A stretch of 18,892 nucleotides of DNA from Desulfotomaculum sp. (lineage in GTDB: Bacteria > Bacillota > Desulfotomaculia > Desulfotomaculales > Nap2-2B): positions 1 through 18,892 of the forward strand of contig DMZI01000062.1 in the NCBI GenBank assembly GCA_003485325.1, given 5' to 3'. Shown piece by piece: positions 1 to 6,446 of this stretch. The position numbers and the translations under genes are program-made. The notes under the pieces are model-generated. The model did no database searches and was not told where the DNA came from. It worked only from the letters and a program-made list of their open reading frames with translations. Positions within the stretch are counted from its first letter, which is position 1. Each line of letters starts with the position of its first letter.

Positions 1-324
1 GTATTTAACATTGTCGGTTTCTATGTTGATTATATCAGCACTTATATCGTATCTGCTCATCCTTTGTTTAAATGAACTGACAAGATTTACCGATGCGGTT
101 GTAACATCATAACCCAGGGTCTTCACAAATATTGCAATATGACCAGGTTCAGAGCCAATGTCCAATATTTTAATGTTTCTATCTCTCGGAATAAGGGATA
201 TGGTATGAAACTGCCTGTGTTTACTTATTCTAAAATATTCTACTTCACTTCCGCCAAACTCATCATCATCCAATGGGTTTTCCATTACCTCTTTCATCAT
301 GCTTTCAAATTCCCTGAGTCGCAC
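1..324 (-). CDS. SAM-dependent methyltransferase, N-terminal part (runs off the left edge)
   Basis: Only the first 108 codons are in the window. Residues 53-62 read ILDIGSEPGH, a class I methyltransferase motif I (the glycine-rich loop that holds S-adenosylmethionine), followed by a hydrophobic helix and GYDVTTASVN, which fits the beta-2 acidic/ribose-binding region. The substrate cannot be read from this part. The GTG start is well fixed: an in-frame TAA directly precedes it, and AAGGAG lies 10 nt upstream (335-340). A 7-bp-arm hairpin (348-365) sits just upstream of the ribosome binding site. The gene is AT-rich, unlike the clp and por genes to its right, which fits an accessory gene. The family call is fairly sure; the function is not. 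Confidence 0.7.
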   Translation of the reverse strand, partial: MRLREFESMMKEVMENPLDDDEFGGSEVEYFRISKHRQFHTISLIPRDRNIKILDIGSEPGHIAIFVKTLGYDVTTASVNLVSSFKQRMSRYDISADIINIETDNVKY

Positions 325-347
325 TTAGTTATCACTCCTTCTAACAT

Positions 348-365
348 TGCTACATTATTGTAGCA
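348..365. repeat. Inverted repeat upstream of the methyltransferase gene
   Basis: TGCTACA-TTAT-TGTAGCA forms seven paired bases around a 4-nt loop. It lies 7 nt upstream of the methyltransferase ribosome binding site on the minus strand. On that strand it contains TACAAT, a possible -10 element, but I see no convincing -35 at the right distance. It could be an operator or a 5' leader hairpin. Confidence 0.4.
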
Positions 366-416
366 CATTAAACAAGTAAGAAAATATTTATATCTGCCCT
401 GAATACCATTTATTTA

Positions 417-663
417 TTACTTGGCTAATTCAATAACCCCAAATAAGCCCTCAATATTGTTTAAGTTTGGATATCGCATAAAAACTGTATAATTTAGTTA
501 TCAATTTAAATACTGTATAAATCTTATTTTGATTTTCTTTAAATAAGTTTTTCCTCCATATATCCTCAGCTATATCAAGGAAGTAATGCATTATAGGAGT
601 ACCTGATTCAGCTGATGCTCCGGCACTCAAAATAAATAAATTTTCACCCAATAAAAATGACAC
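417..663 (-). pseudogene. Frameshifted, truncated SIR2-like protein remnant
   Basis: Reading from GTG at 663, the first part gives an N-terminal stretch that includes FILSAGASAESGTPIMHYFL. This resembles the nucleotide-binding start of SIR2-like proteins, usually of the form FxLGAGAS...G.PLM..FL. The reading frame stops after SKLKQY, at about 451. In the +1 frame, from 464 to 417, the sequence continues as LNNIEGLFGVIELAK and then a stop. This matches what I recall following the SKL segment in such proteins (LDNIES.F...E.AK). One indel near 464 therefore explains the break. The remaining sensor or effector part is absent, since the second frame also stops at once (tandem TAA). The composition is AT-rich like the methyltransferase gene. 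The family assignment is from memory and moderately sure; the frameshift itself is visible. Confidence 0.55.
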
Positions 664-1073
664 CTCGTTGTTTTAGTCGCAGATTAATTAAGAACATTAC
701 GAGAAAGAATATAACAAATAAGTCTTTAATGTCATAATATGTCGACAATTGTGCTTTTCTGTATAATAATTATAAAGAATTGAAAAAAAGATTCACTTAT
801 TACAATATATTATAATTTATATTTATTAATATTTAATATTTTAGTGATCCTATCTTATGTTAAATTTTCGACTTCAAGGGATTTTAATGCATTAAAATTA
901 TTTGAGTACTTTATTAATTAATGTTTTTTTCCGAGTTGGAGTATAAACAACACCGGCGGCGCCACCGCCCTGGACACCAGGGGTGTCCTCGCCACCCCGC
1001 ACAGTACGGATACGTTAATTAACGGATCATCACCCGGGACGGGACGGTAATCATCAGGTTCTAATAATAAACA
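664..1073. other. Gene-free interval: AT-rich DNA followed by a GC-rich patch
   Basis: Positions 664 to about 930 are extremely AT-rich with no credible reading frame on either strand. They include a perfect 18-bp palindrome (881-898). From about 940 the composition switches abruptly to GC-rich. Three inverted repeats follow: GGCGG/CCGCC (955-969), GGACACC-AGG-GGTGTCC (972-988) and the 12-bp palindrome CGTTAATTAACG (1013-1024). A 64-codon minus-strand frame spans 918-1112, but it starts inside the clpX terminator region and has no recognisable domain, so I do not call it a gene. Confidence 0.5.
881..898. repeat. Perfect 18-bp palindrome
   Basis: ATTTTAATGCATTAAAAT reads the same on both strands with no loop. 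It lies in AT-rich non-coding DNA, upstream (minus-strand sense) of the SIR2-like remnant. A dimeric regulator site is possible; nothing else supports a function. Confidence 0.4.
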
Positions 1074-1097
1074 AAGGCTGCCTTTTACGGCAGCCTT
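1074..1097 (-). terminator. Rho-independent terminator of the tig-clpP-clpX operon
   Basis: AAGGCTGCC and GGCAGCCTT form a perfect 9-bp stem around a 6-nt loop. It begins 17 nt downstream of the clpX stop and is followed on the minus strand by the U-rich TGTTTATTATT. The U tract is interrupted, so it may be of medium strength. Confidence 0.8.
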
Positions 1098-1114
1098 CTT
1101 GTTTATAGTCATGT

Positions 1115-2368
1115 TTAAGCGGTTTCTTCTTTTCTCTTCTTCTTTCTTTCCGTTGTCACCAGGAGAGGTTTATCCCGCTTGGCGATGGTTTCCTTGGTGA
1201 TGATGCACTTGGAAACGTCCTCGCGCGACGGTATCTCGTACATCACTTCCAGCATGATTTCTTCGAGGATGGCCCTTAAGCCGCGAGCCCCGGTGTTTCT
1301 TTTCTTGGCTTCCAGGGCAATCGCCTTGAGTGTTTCCGGCTGGAATTCCAGCGTGACGCCGTCTAATTCGAACAGCTTCTCGTACTGTTTGACCAGCGCG
1401 TTCTTCGGTTCGGTCAGGATGCGAATCAGCGCTTCCTCGTCCAGGGCGTCTACGGTGACGATTATGGGCAGACGGCCGACAAACTCGGGAATCAGGCCGT
1501 ACTTCAAAAGGTCCTCGGGCATGATTTTCTTGAGGATGTCGCCGATGTTCCGCTCCATTTTCGGCTGAAGTTCGGCGCCGAAGCCCATGGCTTTTTTGCC
1601 GATCCTGTTCTGGATGATCTTTTCTATGCCGTCAAAAGCCCCTCCGCAGATGAAGAGGATGTTTGTAGTATCCAGCTGGATGAATTCCTGGTGCGGGTGT
1701 TTGCGGCCTCCCTGAGGCGGTACGCTGGCGATAGTGCCTTCCAGGATCTTCAGCAGCGCCTGCTGTACTCCTTCGCCCGACACATCCCTGGTGATCGACG
1801 GGTTTTCTGACTTGCGGGCGATCTTATCTATCTCATCTATATAAATAATACCCTTTTCAGCTTTCTCAATATCGTAATCGGCGGCCTGGATCAGTTTTAG
1901 AAGGATGTTTTCCACATCCTCGCCGACATAACCGGCCTCGGTAAGGGAAGTTGCGTCCGCTATTGCAAAAGGTACGTTGAGCAGCTTGGCAAGTGTCTGA
2001 GCTAACAGGGTCTTGCCGCATCCTGTCGGCCCTAAAATAACGATATTGCTTTTCTGCAGCTCAACATCGTCAACCTTGCCGCCCAGGTTGATCCGCTTGT
2101 AGTGGTTGTAGACGGCGACAGCCAGAGATTTTTTGGCGTCTTCCTGCCCGATTACATACTGATCAAGGAATTCCTTAATCTCCTTGGGCTTTGGAATATC
2201 CCCGATTTCCAGACTGAGATCTTCGTTTAGTTCCTCTTCGATTATTTCGTTGCAAAGTTCGATACACTCGTCGCAGATATATACGCTTGGCCCGGCTACA
2301 AGTTTTTTTACCTGGTCCTGTAATTTGCCGCAAAAGGAACACTTCAACTGCCCTTTTTCGTTAAACAT
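1115..2368 (-). CDS. clpX: ATP-dependent Clp protease ATP-binding subunit ClpX
   Basis: ClpX is a hexameric AAA+ unfoldase that feeds tagged or misfolded cytoplasmic proteins into ClpP. The 417-residue product has the full layout. An N-terminal C4 zinc domain has Cys10, 13, 32 and 35. Walker A is GPTGCGKT (113-120), the pore loop GYVG (146-149), Walker B IIYIDE (174-179) and the RKH pore loop 222-224. The C-terminal sensor-2 region is GARGLR (360-365). The ClpP-docking loop reads AMGFG (260-264), that is MGF instead of the more usual IGF/LGF tripeptide. I chose ATG at 2368 because GAGGTG lies 6 nt upstream; an upstream in-frame GTG (2377) overlaps that site and is less likely. The gene is last in the tig-clpP-clpX operon, 31 nt after clpP. 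Confidence 0.97.
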   Translation of the reverse strand: MFNEKGQLKCSFCGKLQDQVKKLVAGPSVYICDECIELCNEIIEEELNEDLSLEIGDIPKPKEIKEFLDQYVIGQEDAKKSLAVAVYNHYKRINLGGKVDDVELQKSNIVILGPTGCGKTLLAQTLAKLLNVPFAIADATSLTEAGYVGEDVENILLKLIQAADYDIEKAEKGIIYIDEIDKIARKSENPSITRDVSGEGVQQALLKILEGTIASVPPQGGRKHPHQEFIQLDTTNILFICGGAFDGIEKIIQNRIGKKAMGFGAELQPKMERNIGDILKKIMPEDLLKYGLIPEFVGRLPIIVTVDALDEEALIRILTEPKNALVKQYEKLFELDGVTLEFQPETLKAIALEAKKRNTGARGLRAILEEIMLEVMYEIPSREDVSKCIITKETIAKRDKPLLVTTERKKKRKEETA

Positions 2369-2399
2369 ACCTTTCACCTCTTTTTCTTCTAAACTCTGC

Positions 2400-2984
2400 T
2401 TAACGCCTTACAAAAACCTCGTCTATGATTCCGTATTCCTTTGCTTCTTTGGCTGACATAAAGAAGTCACGCTCGGTATCCTGGGCGACTTTTTCTTTCG
2501 GCTGTCCGGTGTGTCTGGCAAGAATCTCATTTAATGTTTCCCTCATCCGCAGTATCTCACGCGCGTGTATGTCAATATCCGTGGCCTGGCCCTGCGCTCC
2601 CCCGGAAGGCTGGTGCAACATTATTCTGGCATAGGGGAGGGCGAAACGTTTCCCTTTGGCCCCGGAAGCCAGCAAAAACGATCCCAGGCTTGCGGCCTGG
2701 CCGAGGCAGATGGTCGATACGTCCGGCTTTACATACTGCATTGTATCATAAATGGCCATCCCGGCGGTCACTATACCACCAGGCGAGTTTATGTAAAGAT
2801 GGATATCTTTCTCAGTGTCCTCGGCCTCAAGGAAAAGCATCTGGGCGATGGCGAGATTGGCGACATAGTCGTCAATCGGCCCGCCTAAAAAGATGATTCT
2901 GTCTTTCAACAGGCGGGAATATATGTCATAGGCCCTTTCCCCGCGGTTAGTCTGTTCTACAACAATCGGCACAAGTACGGACAT
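2400..2984 (-). CDS. clpP: ATP-dependent Clp protease proteolytic subunit ClpP
   Basis: ClpP is a serine peptidase that forms a tetradecameric barrel and degrades proteins delivered by ClpX or other Clp ATPases. The 194-residue length is normal for the family. The catalytic triad is visible: Ser99 in GQAASLGSF, His124 in MLHQPSGG and Asp173 in ERDFFM. The oxyanion-side motif INSPGG is at 65-70. The start is supported by AAAGGAGGT a few bases upstream. It lies between the small zinc-finger ORF and clpX in one transcription unit, so protease and unfoldase are made together. Confidence 0.98.
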   Translation of the reverse strand: MSVLVPIVVEQTNRGERAYDIYSRLLKDRIIFLGGPIDDYVANLAIAQMLFLEAEDTEKDIHLYINSPGGIVTAGMAIYDTMQYVKPDVSTICLGQAASLGSFLLASGAKGKRFALPYARIMLHQPSGGAQGQATDIDIHAREILRMRETLNEILARHTGQPKEKVAQDTERDFFMSAKEAKEYGIIDEVFVRR

Positions 2985-3017
2985 CAGTATACCTCCTTTA
3001 GATAATCTATTCGTCTT

Positions 3018-3176
3018 TCAGTTCTTTGTTTCTTTTTTTGCGTTTTCCTGTTCAATAATTTCATTGCATTTTTTAACGCATTCATCACAGATATATACTT
3101 TCGGTCCGGCGATCAGTTTTTCTACCATATCCTGTGGCTTGCCGCAAAAAGAACACTTCAGCTTTCCTTTAGATAA
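3018..3176 (-). CDS. Small stand-alone ClpX-type C4 zinc-finger protein, no canonical start codon
   Basis: This frame encodes about 52 residues. They include LKCSFCGKPQDMVEKLIAGP and VYICDECVKKCNEIIEQE, nearly the same as the zinc-binding N-terminus of the ClpX encoded two genes downstream (CSFCGK, KLVAGPSVYICDEC). All four zinc ligands (CxxC...CxxC) are kept, and no AAA+ domain follows. It ends with TGA at 3018-3020, 33 nt before clpP. The start is the odd part: no ATG, GTG or TTG lies in frame upstream of the first CxxC back to a TAG inside tig. AAGGAAGG lies 8 nt before a TTA codon at 3176, exactly where a TTG or ATG would be expected. The frame overlaps the tig 3' end in the +1 register. 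The options are a non-standard start, a one-base error or mutation, or +1 frameshifting from tig. It could modulate ClpX or bind its adaptors, which is inference. Confidence 0.6.
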   Translation of the reverse strand, partial: LSKGKLKCSFCGKPQDMVEKLIAGPKVYICDECVKKCNEIIEQENAKKETKN

Positions 3177-3192
3177 TTTTGGCGCCTTCCTT

Positions 3193-4527
3193 TTATTCCT
3201 GTTCCGGTTTGCTTTCCTGCTCCTCTTTTTCTTCGGCAGGTTCGACTATCTTGGCCTGACTGATGATAAAATCAATTGCCTTGTTGATCCTGATCTGTTC
3301 AACCAGTTTGCCGCGTCCCTTTTCTTCCACGGTTTTTCTGATCATTTCCGTACTTTGCCCTATCTCCCGGCCGATTTTTTCAATCTCGGCTTCTATCTCA
3401 TCCTCACTGGGCTCAAGTTTTTCCGCCTTTGCTATCGCTTCCAGAACAAGGGTTCTTTTCAGGCTCTTTTCCGCCTCCGGGCTGAATTGTTTTCTCATCT
3501 CTTCAACTGTTGAGCCGGTGTAGGACAGATAGTCCTGTATGGAAACGCCCTGTGTCCAAAGGTTCCTTTCAATATCTTCCGCCATCTCGTCAATGCGCCC
3601 CTGGAGCATTTCGTCAGGTATTTCCATTTGGGAGTTTTCCACTGCCTTGCTGATCAAGGTTTGCTTAAAAATTGCATCAGACCTGGTTTTGCTTGCCTGT
3701 TCCAGTTTATTCCTGATATTTGCTTTTAATTCATCCAGATTTTCAAACTCACTGACGTCCTTGGCAAAATCGTCATCAATGGGAGCCAGTTCCTTGCGTT
3801 TGATTTCCTTGACCGTAACCGTAAAAACAGCGTCTTTACCAGCCAAGTCCTCTTTGCGGTAGTCTGCAGGGAAAGTTACTTCGATATCTTTGGTTTCATC
3901 CTGCTTCATACCAATCATGCCTTCTTCCATGCCCGCTATAAAAGCATGGCTGCCTATTTCCAGGTTATAATCTTTTCCTTCTCCGCCCTCGAAGGGTATT
4001 CCTTCAATTTTCCCAAGAAAATCAATGGTCAGCAGGTCTCCGTTTTCTACTTCCCCTTCTTCAATTGTAATTAGCCTGGCATGCATCTGCTGCAGGCGGT
4101 TCAGTTCTTTATCGACATCTTCATCACCGATGCTGATGTCCGGCTTGGGCGCTTCAAGCCCTGTATATTGACCCAAAGTTACTTCGGGTTTAACAGTCAC
4201 CTTTGCCTTGAAAACAACCGGTTTGCCTTCCTCAACCTGAACCAGTTCAAGCTGGGGCTGGGCAACAGGCTCTATGCCGGTATCGCCCACCGCCATGAAA
4301 TAAGCCTCGGGAATCACTATTTCGACGGCTTCATCAACCAGCGTCTGTGTGCCTACATGCCTTTCAAAGATAAAGCGGGGAGTCTTTCCTCGCCGGAAAC
4401 CGGGTACATTTACTTTTTTGACCAGTTTTTGATATGCCTGGTCCAATGCTTTTGAAAATCTCTCAGTTTCTACCTCGATTTCCAGCAGAACAGTATTTTT
4501 TTCTATTCTCTCCGCTGTTGCTTTCAT
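3193..4527 (-). CDS. tig: Trigger factor (ribosome-associated chaperone and prolyl isomerase)
   Basis: Trigger factor binds the ribosome exit tunnel and shelters nascent chains. The 444-residue length is typical. The ribosome-binding loop reads GFRRGKTPR (43-51; family signature GFRxGxxP). The FKBP-type isomerase domain spans about 162-243 (GDLLTIDFLG ... VTFPADYRKEDLAGKDAVF). The rest forms the helical C-terminal chaperone arms and ends in an acidic Glu/Lys tail. ATG at 4527 follows AAGGGGGAG. A sigma-A-type promoter lies about 110 nt upstream, so this is the first gene of tig-zinc finger-clpP-clpX, a chaperone and protease operon common in Firmicutes. Confidence 0.97.
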   Translation of the reverse strand: MKATAERIEKNTVLLEIEVETERFSKALDQAYQKLVKKVNVPGFRRGKTPRFIFERHVGTQTLVDEAVEIVIPEAYFMAVGDTGIEPVAQPQLELVQVEEGKPVVFKAKVTVKPEVTLGQYTGLEAPKPDISIGDEDVDKELNRLQQMHARLITIEEGEVENGDLLTIDFLGKIEGIPFEGGEGKDYNLEIGSHAFIAGMEEGMIGMKQDETKDIEVTFPADYRKEDLAGKDAVFTVTVKEIKRKELAPIDDDFAKDVSEFENLDELKANIRNKLEQASKTRSDAIFKQTLISKAVENSQMEIPDEMLQGRIDEMAEDIERNLWTQGVSIQDYLSYTGSTVEEMRKQFSPEAEKSLKRTLVLEAIAKAEKLEPSEDEIEAEIEKIGREIGQSTEMIRKTVEEKGRGKLVEQIRINKAIDFIISQAKIVEPAEEKEEQESKPEQE

Positions 4528-4633
4528 CTGTGCTCCCCCTTGTTATAAATATGCCCGTTGTTTTGATCCCAATATACCCCTGAAGTTATTCTTTGGTATT
4601 TTAATTGTTTTTGGCTTTATAACCCAGAGTTAT

Positions 4634-4662
4634 ATTCTACATTAATTAGCGCAATCCTTCAA
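4634..4662 (-). promoter_or_regulatory. Sigma-A-type promoter of the tig-clpP-clpX operon
   Basis: On the minus strand TTGAAG (4657-4662) and TAGAAT (4634-4639) are separated by exactly 17 bp. The -10 matches consensus at 5 of 6 positions and the -35 at 4 of 6. The leader to tig would be roughly 100 nt. No CIRCE (HrcA) inverted repeat or CtsR-type heptad repeat was noticed here. Confidence 0.65.
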
Positions 4663-4698
4663 CAGAAAAACCCCCTTTGGATTAAAAAAATCCGCCAA

Positions 4699-4750
4699 AA
4701 AACAATCTGCCGGCTCCTTGAAAAAGTGTGTTCTGTAAGGATGCCGGCAG
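4699..4750 (-). terminator. Terminator of the por/nuo operon
   Basis: CTGCCGGC-TCCTT (4707-4719) pairs with AAGGA-T-GCCGGCAG (4737-4750), giving a 13-bp stem with one bulged base and a 17-nt loop. On the minus strand it is followed by ATTGTTTTTT. It begins 25 nt downstream of the porB stop and upstream of the tig promoter, so it separates the two minus-strand operons. Confidence 0.75.
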
Positions 4751-4775
4751 TATTTTTCAAACAAGGCAAAACCGT

Positions 4776-5699
4776 CTATGATTGTGCTTTTATCTTCAGC
4801 TTGTTATAGTCCGCAGTCACCCTTTCCTGTATCTGCGAGATTAAATCAGGAGTCAGGTGGCGGAACCTTCCCTGGGGCTTCAGGTAATCGATGACGGGTT
4901 TTAATTCAGGCACGTCATGCGTAATCCGGTATTTGCCGTCTTCCACTTCGTACAGGGGGAAGACTCCGCTTTCCACGGCCAACCGTCCAATCCAGATGGC
5001 CTTGTCGGGCGGTATCCGCCAGCCTGTCGGGCATACGGCAAGAATATGCACATAAGCCGGACCCTTTTTCTTGGCTGCTTTTTCCACCTTGCGGAGGAGG
5101 TCAAACGGGTAGCTGGCGCAGGCTGTAGCCACATAAGGGATATTGTGCGCGGCGGCTATTTCCGGCATGTTTTTCTTCCAGGTCAACTGTCCCGGCTTAA
5201 CCTTTCCGGCCGGAGAGGTTGTGGTGGCAGCACCGAAAGGGGTTGCCGAAGATCTTTGAATGCCTGTATTCATATAAGCTTCGTTATCATAACACACATA
5301 CAGGAAGTCGTGCCCTCTTTCAAAAGCCCCTGACAGGGCTTGAAGGCCTATGTCACTTGTCGCGCCGTCGCCGCCCATTCCCAGGAATACCGTACCCTTG
5401 TCGGGGAGTTTGCCTTTTCTGATCAGGGCTTTTGTTCCCGCTTCGGCGCCCGAAGCTACTGCGGCGGCATTTTCAAACGCCACGTGGATCCAGGGGACCC
5501 TCCAGTTGGTAAACGGCAGGGGCGAGGAGATTATTTCCATGCACCCGGTGGCGCTGGCCACGACCACGTTGTTGCCCAGTGCTTTGGCGACCATCCTGAC
5601 GGCTAAGGCCTCTGCGCAACCCTGACAGGCCCGGTGACCGGGAGCAAAATTTTCTTTTTTAGTTACCAGTCGGGCTGAGTATACATTAAGCGATTCCAT
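4776..5699 (-). CDS. porB: 2-oxoacid (probably pyruvate):ferredoxin oxidoreductase, beta subunit
   Basis: This is the thiamine-diphosphate-binding subunit of the CoA-dependent oxidative decarboxylase that turns pyruvate (or another 2-oxoacid) into acyl-CoA, CO2 and low-potential electrons. Of its 307 residues, Cys25 and Cys28 (CQGC), Cys53 and Cys223 are positioned as the proximal [4Fe-4S] ligands of PorB proteins. The TPP motif GGDGATSDIG begins at 109 and is closed by the Asn of CYDNEAYMNTG (136-146). ATG follows a purine-rich GAAGGAGAGGAG. The gene is the last of the seven-gene operon and, unusually, is separated from porA by three NADH-dehydrogenase-like genes. The exact substrate is not certain from sequence. 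Confidence 0.92.
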   Translation of the reverse strand: MESLNVYSARLVTKKENFAPGHRACQGCAEALAVRMVAKALGNNVVVASATGCMEIISSPLPFTNWRVPWIHVAFENAAAVASGAEAGTKALIRKGKLPDKGTVFLGMGGDGATSDIGLQALSGAFERGHDFLYVCYDNEAYMNTGIQRSSATPFGAATTTSPAGKVKPGQLTWKKNMPEIAAAHNIPYVATACASYPFDLLRKVEKAAKKKGPAYVHILAVCPTGWRIPPDKAIWIGRLAVESGVFPLYEVEDGKYRITHDVPELKPVIDYLKPQGRFRHLTPDLISQIQERVTADYNKLKIKAQS

Positions 5700-5720
5700 T
5701 ATCTTTCTCCTCTCCTTCGG

Positions 5721-6434
5721 TTAACGGCAATCGAGGCATACATCAAAGTGTTCCTTGGGCAGTTTTGTGATCTTGCTGAAATATTCGAGCTGTTTGACCG
5801 GCGCAAAATAACGTCCGCATTTCTTGCATTTCTTAAGTTCAAACTTGGTTTTCCAGATTTCTCTGACGCCGTTTTCTTCCTTTAAAGGAATGACCTTGAC
5901 AGGGCAGATGTAAGAGCATGATCCGCAGGCAATGCAGTCCACGGGAGATTCTCCGAAAGGAGTGGTTACCTGTCTGGTCACGCCCCGGCCCTTGAATCCG
6001 ATGGCCGAAACACCGACCACTTCCCGGCAGGTCCGTACGCACTGGCCGCAGAGAATGCATCCTTTGTTCTGCTTTTTGAAACGGGTGTCTTTCACGCCAA
6101 GCTCGTCAGCGATCTTTCTCAAAACGGGCGCATCCGGGTTGCGTGCCAGGAGCAGTTCAATTACGAACCGGCGGACGTTGTTCACCCGGGGGGTTTCGGT
6201 CCGCACTTCCAAACCTTCGGCGACTTCGTAAATACAGGAGGCTACCAGTTTGGTTTTTTCCCTGCTGCCTATTTCGACCATGCAGAGCCGGCAGGCCCCG
6301 TAAGGGGCGAGTTCCTCGTGGCTGCACAGGTTGGGAATATATATGTTGGCGTCATGTGCGGCGTCAAGTATGGTGCTCCCCGCAGGGGCGGTAATTTTTC
6401 TTTCATTTATTGTTACTGTTACTGTATCTGCCAT
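5721..6434 (-). CDS. HoxU/NuoG-N-terminal-like iron-sulfur subunit with an extra Cys4 tail
   Basis: This is a 237-residue electron-wiring subunit of the NuoG/HoxU/HydA N-terminal type. A [2Fe-2S] ferredoxin domain comes first (Cys37, 48, 51, 67). Then comes a region where NuoG and HydA proteins normally carry a His-Cys3 [4Fe-4S] site; here it reads ELLLARNPDAPVLRK and lacks those ligands. A two-[4Fe-4S] ferredoxin domain follows (Cys126/129/132/136 and Cys167/170/173/177). The last 40 residues hold two more CxxC pairs (203/206 and 233/236), like a small zinc ribbon or rubredoxin-like knuckle. No H-cluster, molybdopterin or NiFe domain follows, so this is not a hydrogenase or formate dehydrogenase by itself. 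The start is supported by TAAGGAGGAAC. It probably passes electrons between the NuoF-like flavin and the POR subunits (inference). Confidence 0.85.
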   Translation of the reverse strand: MADTVTVTINERKITAPAGSTILDAAHDANIYIPNLCSHEELAPYGACRLCMVEIGSREKTKLVASCIYEVAEGLEVRTETPRVNNVRRFVIELLLARNPDAPVLRKIADELGVKDTRFKKQNKGCILCGQCVRTCREVVGVSAIGFKGRGVTRQVTTPFGESPVDCIACGSCSYICPVKVIPLKEENGVREIWKTKFELKKCKKCGRYFAPVKQLEYFSKITKLPKEHFDVCLDCR

Positions 6435-6446
6435 AATTGTTCCTCC

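Noticed and set aside
139..363. Open frame of 74 codons on the plus strand
   Set aside because: It lies antisense to the methyltransferase start, which has a proper ribosome binding site and a recognisable SAM motif.
918..1112. Open frame of 64 codons on the minus strand downstream of clpX
   Set aside because: It begins inside the clpX terminator region, has no ribosome binding site I trust and no recognisable domain; it crosses the GC-rich inverted repeats.
2534..2896. Long plus-strand frames opposite clpP
   Set aside because: Basic, low-complexity-like translations with no start signal; shadows of clpP.
3064..3513. Plus-strand frame of 149 codons opposite tig and the zinc-finger ORF
   Set aside because: Phe/Leu-rich translation typical of an antisense shadow of charged coding sequence.
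4679..4693. GGATT/AATCC mini-hairpin after the por terminator
   Set aside because: Only five weak pairs around an A run; the 13-bp hairpin at 4707-4750 already explains termination.
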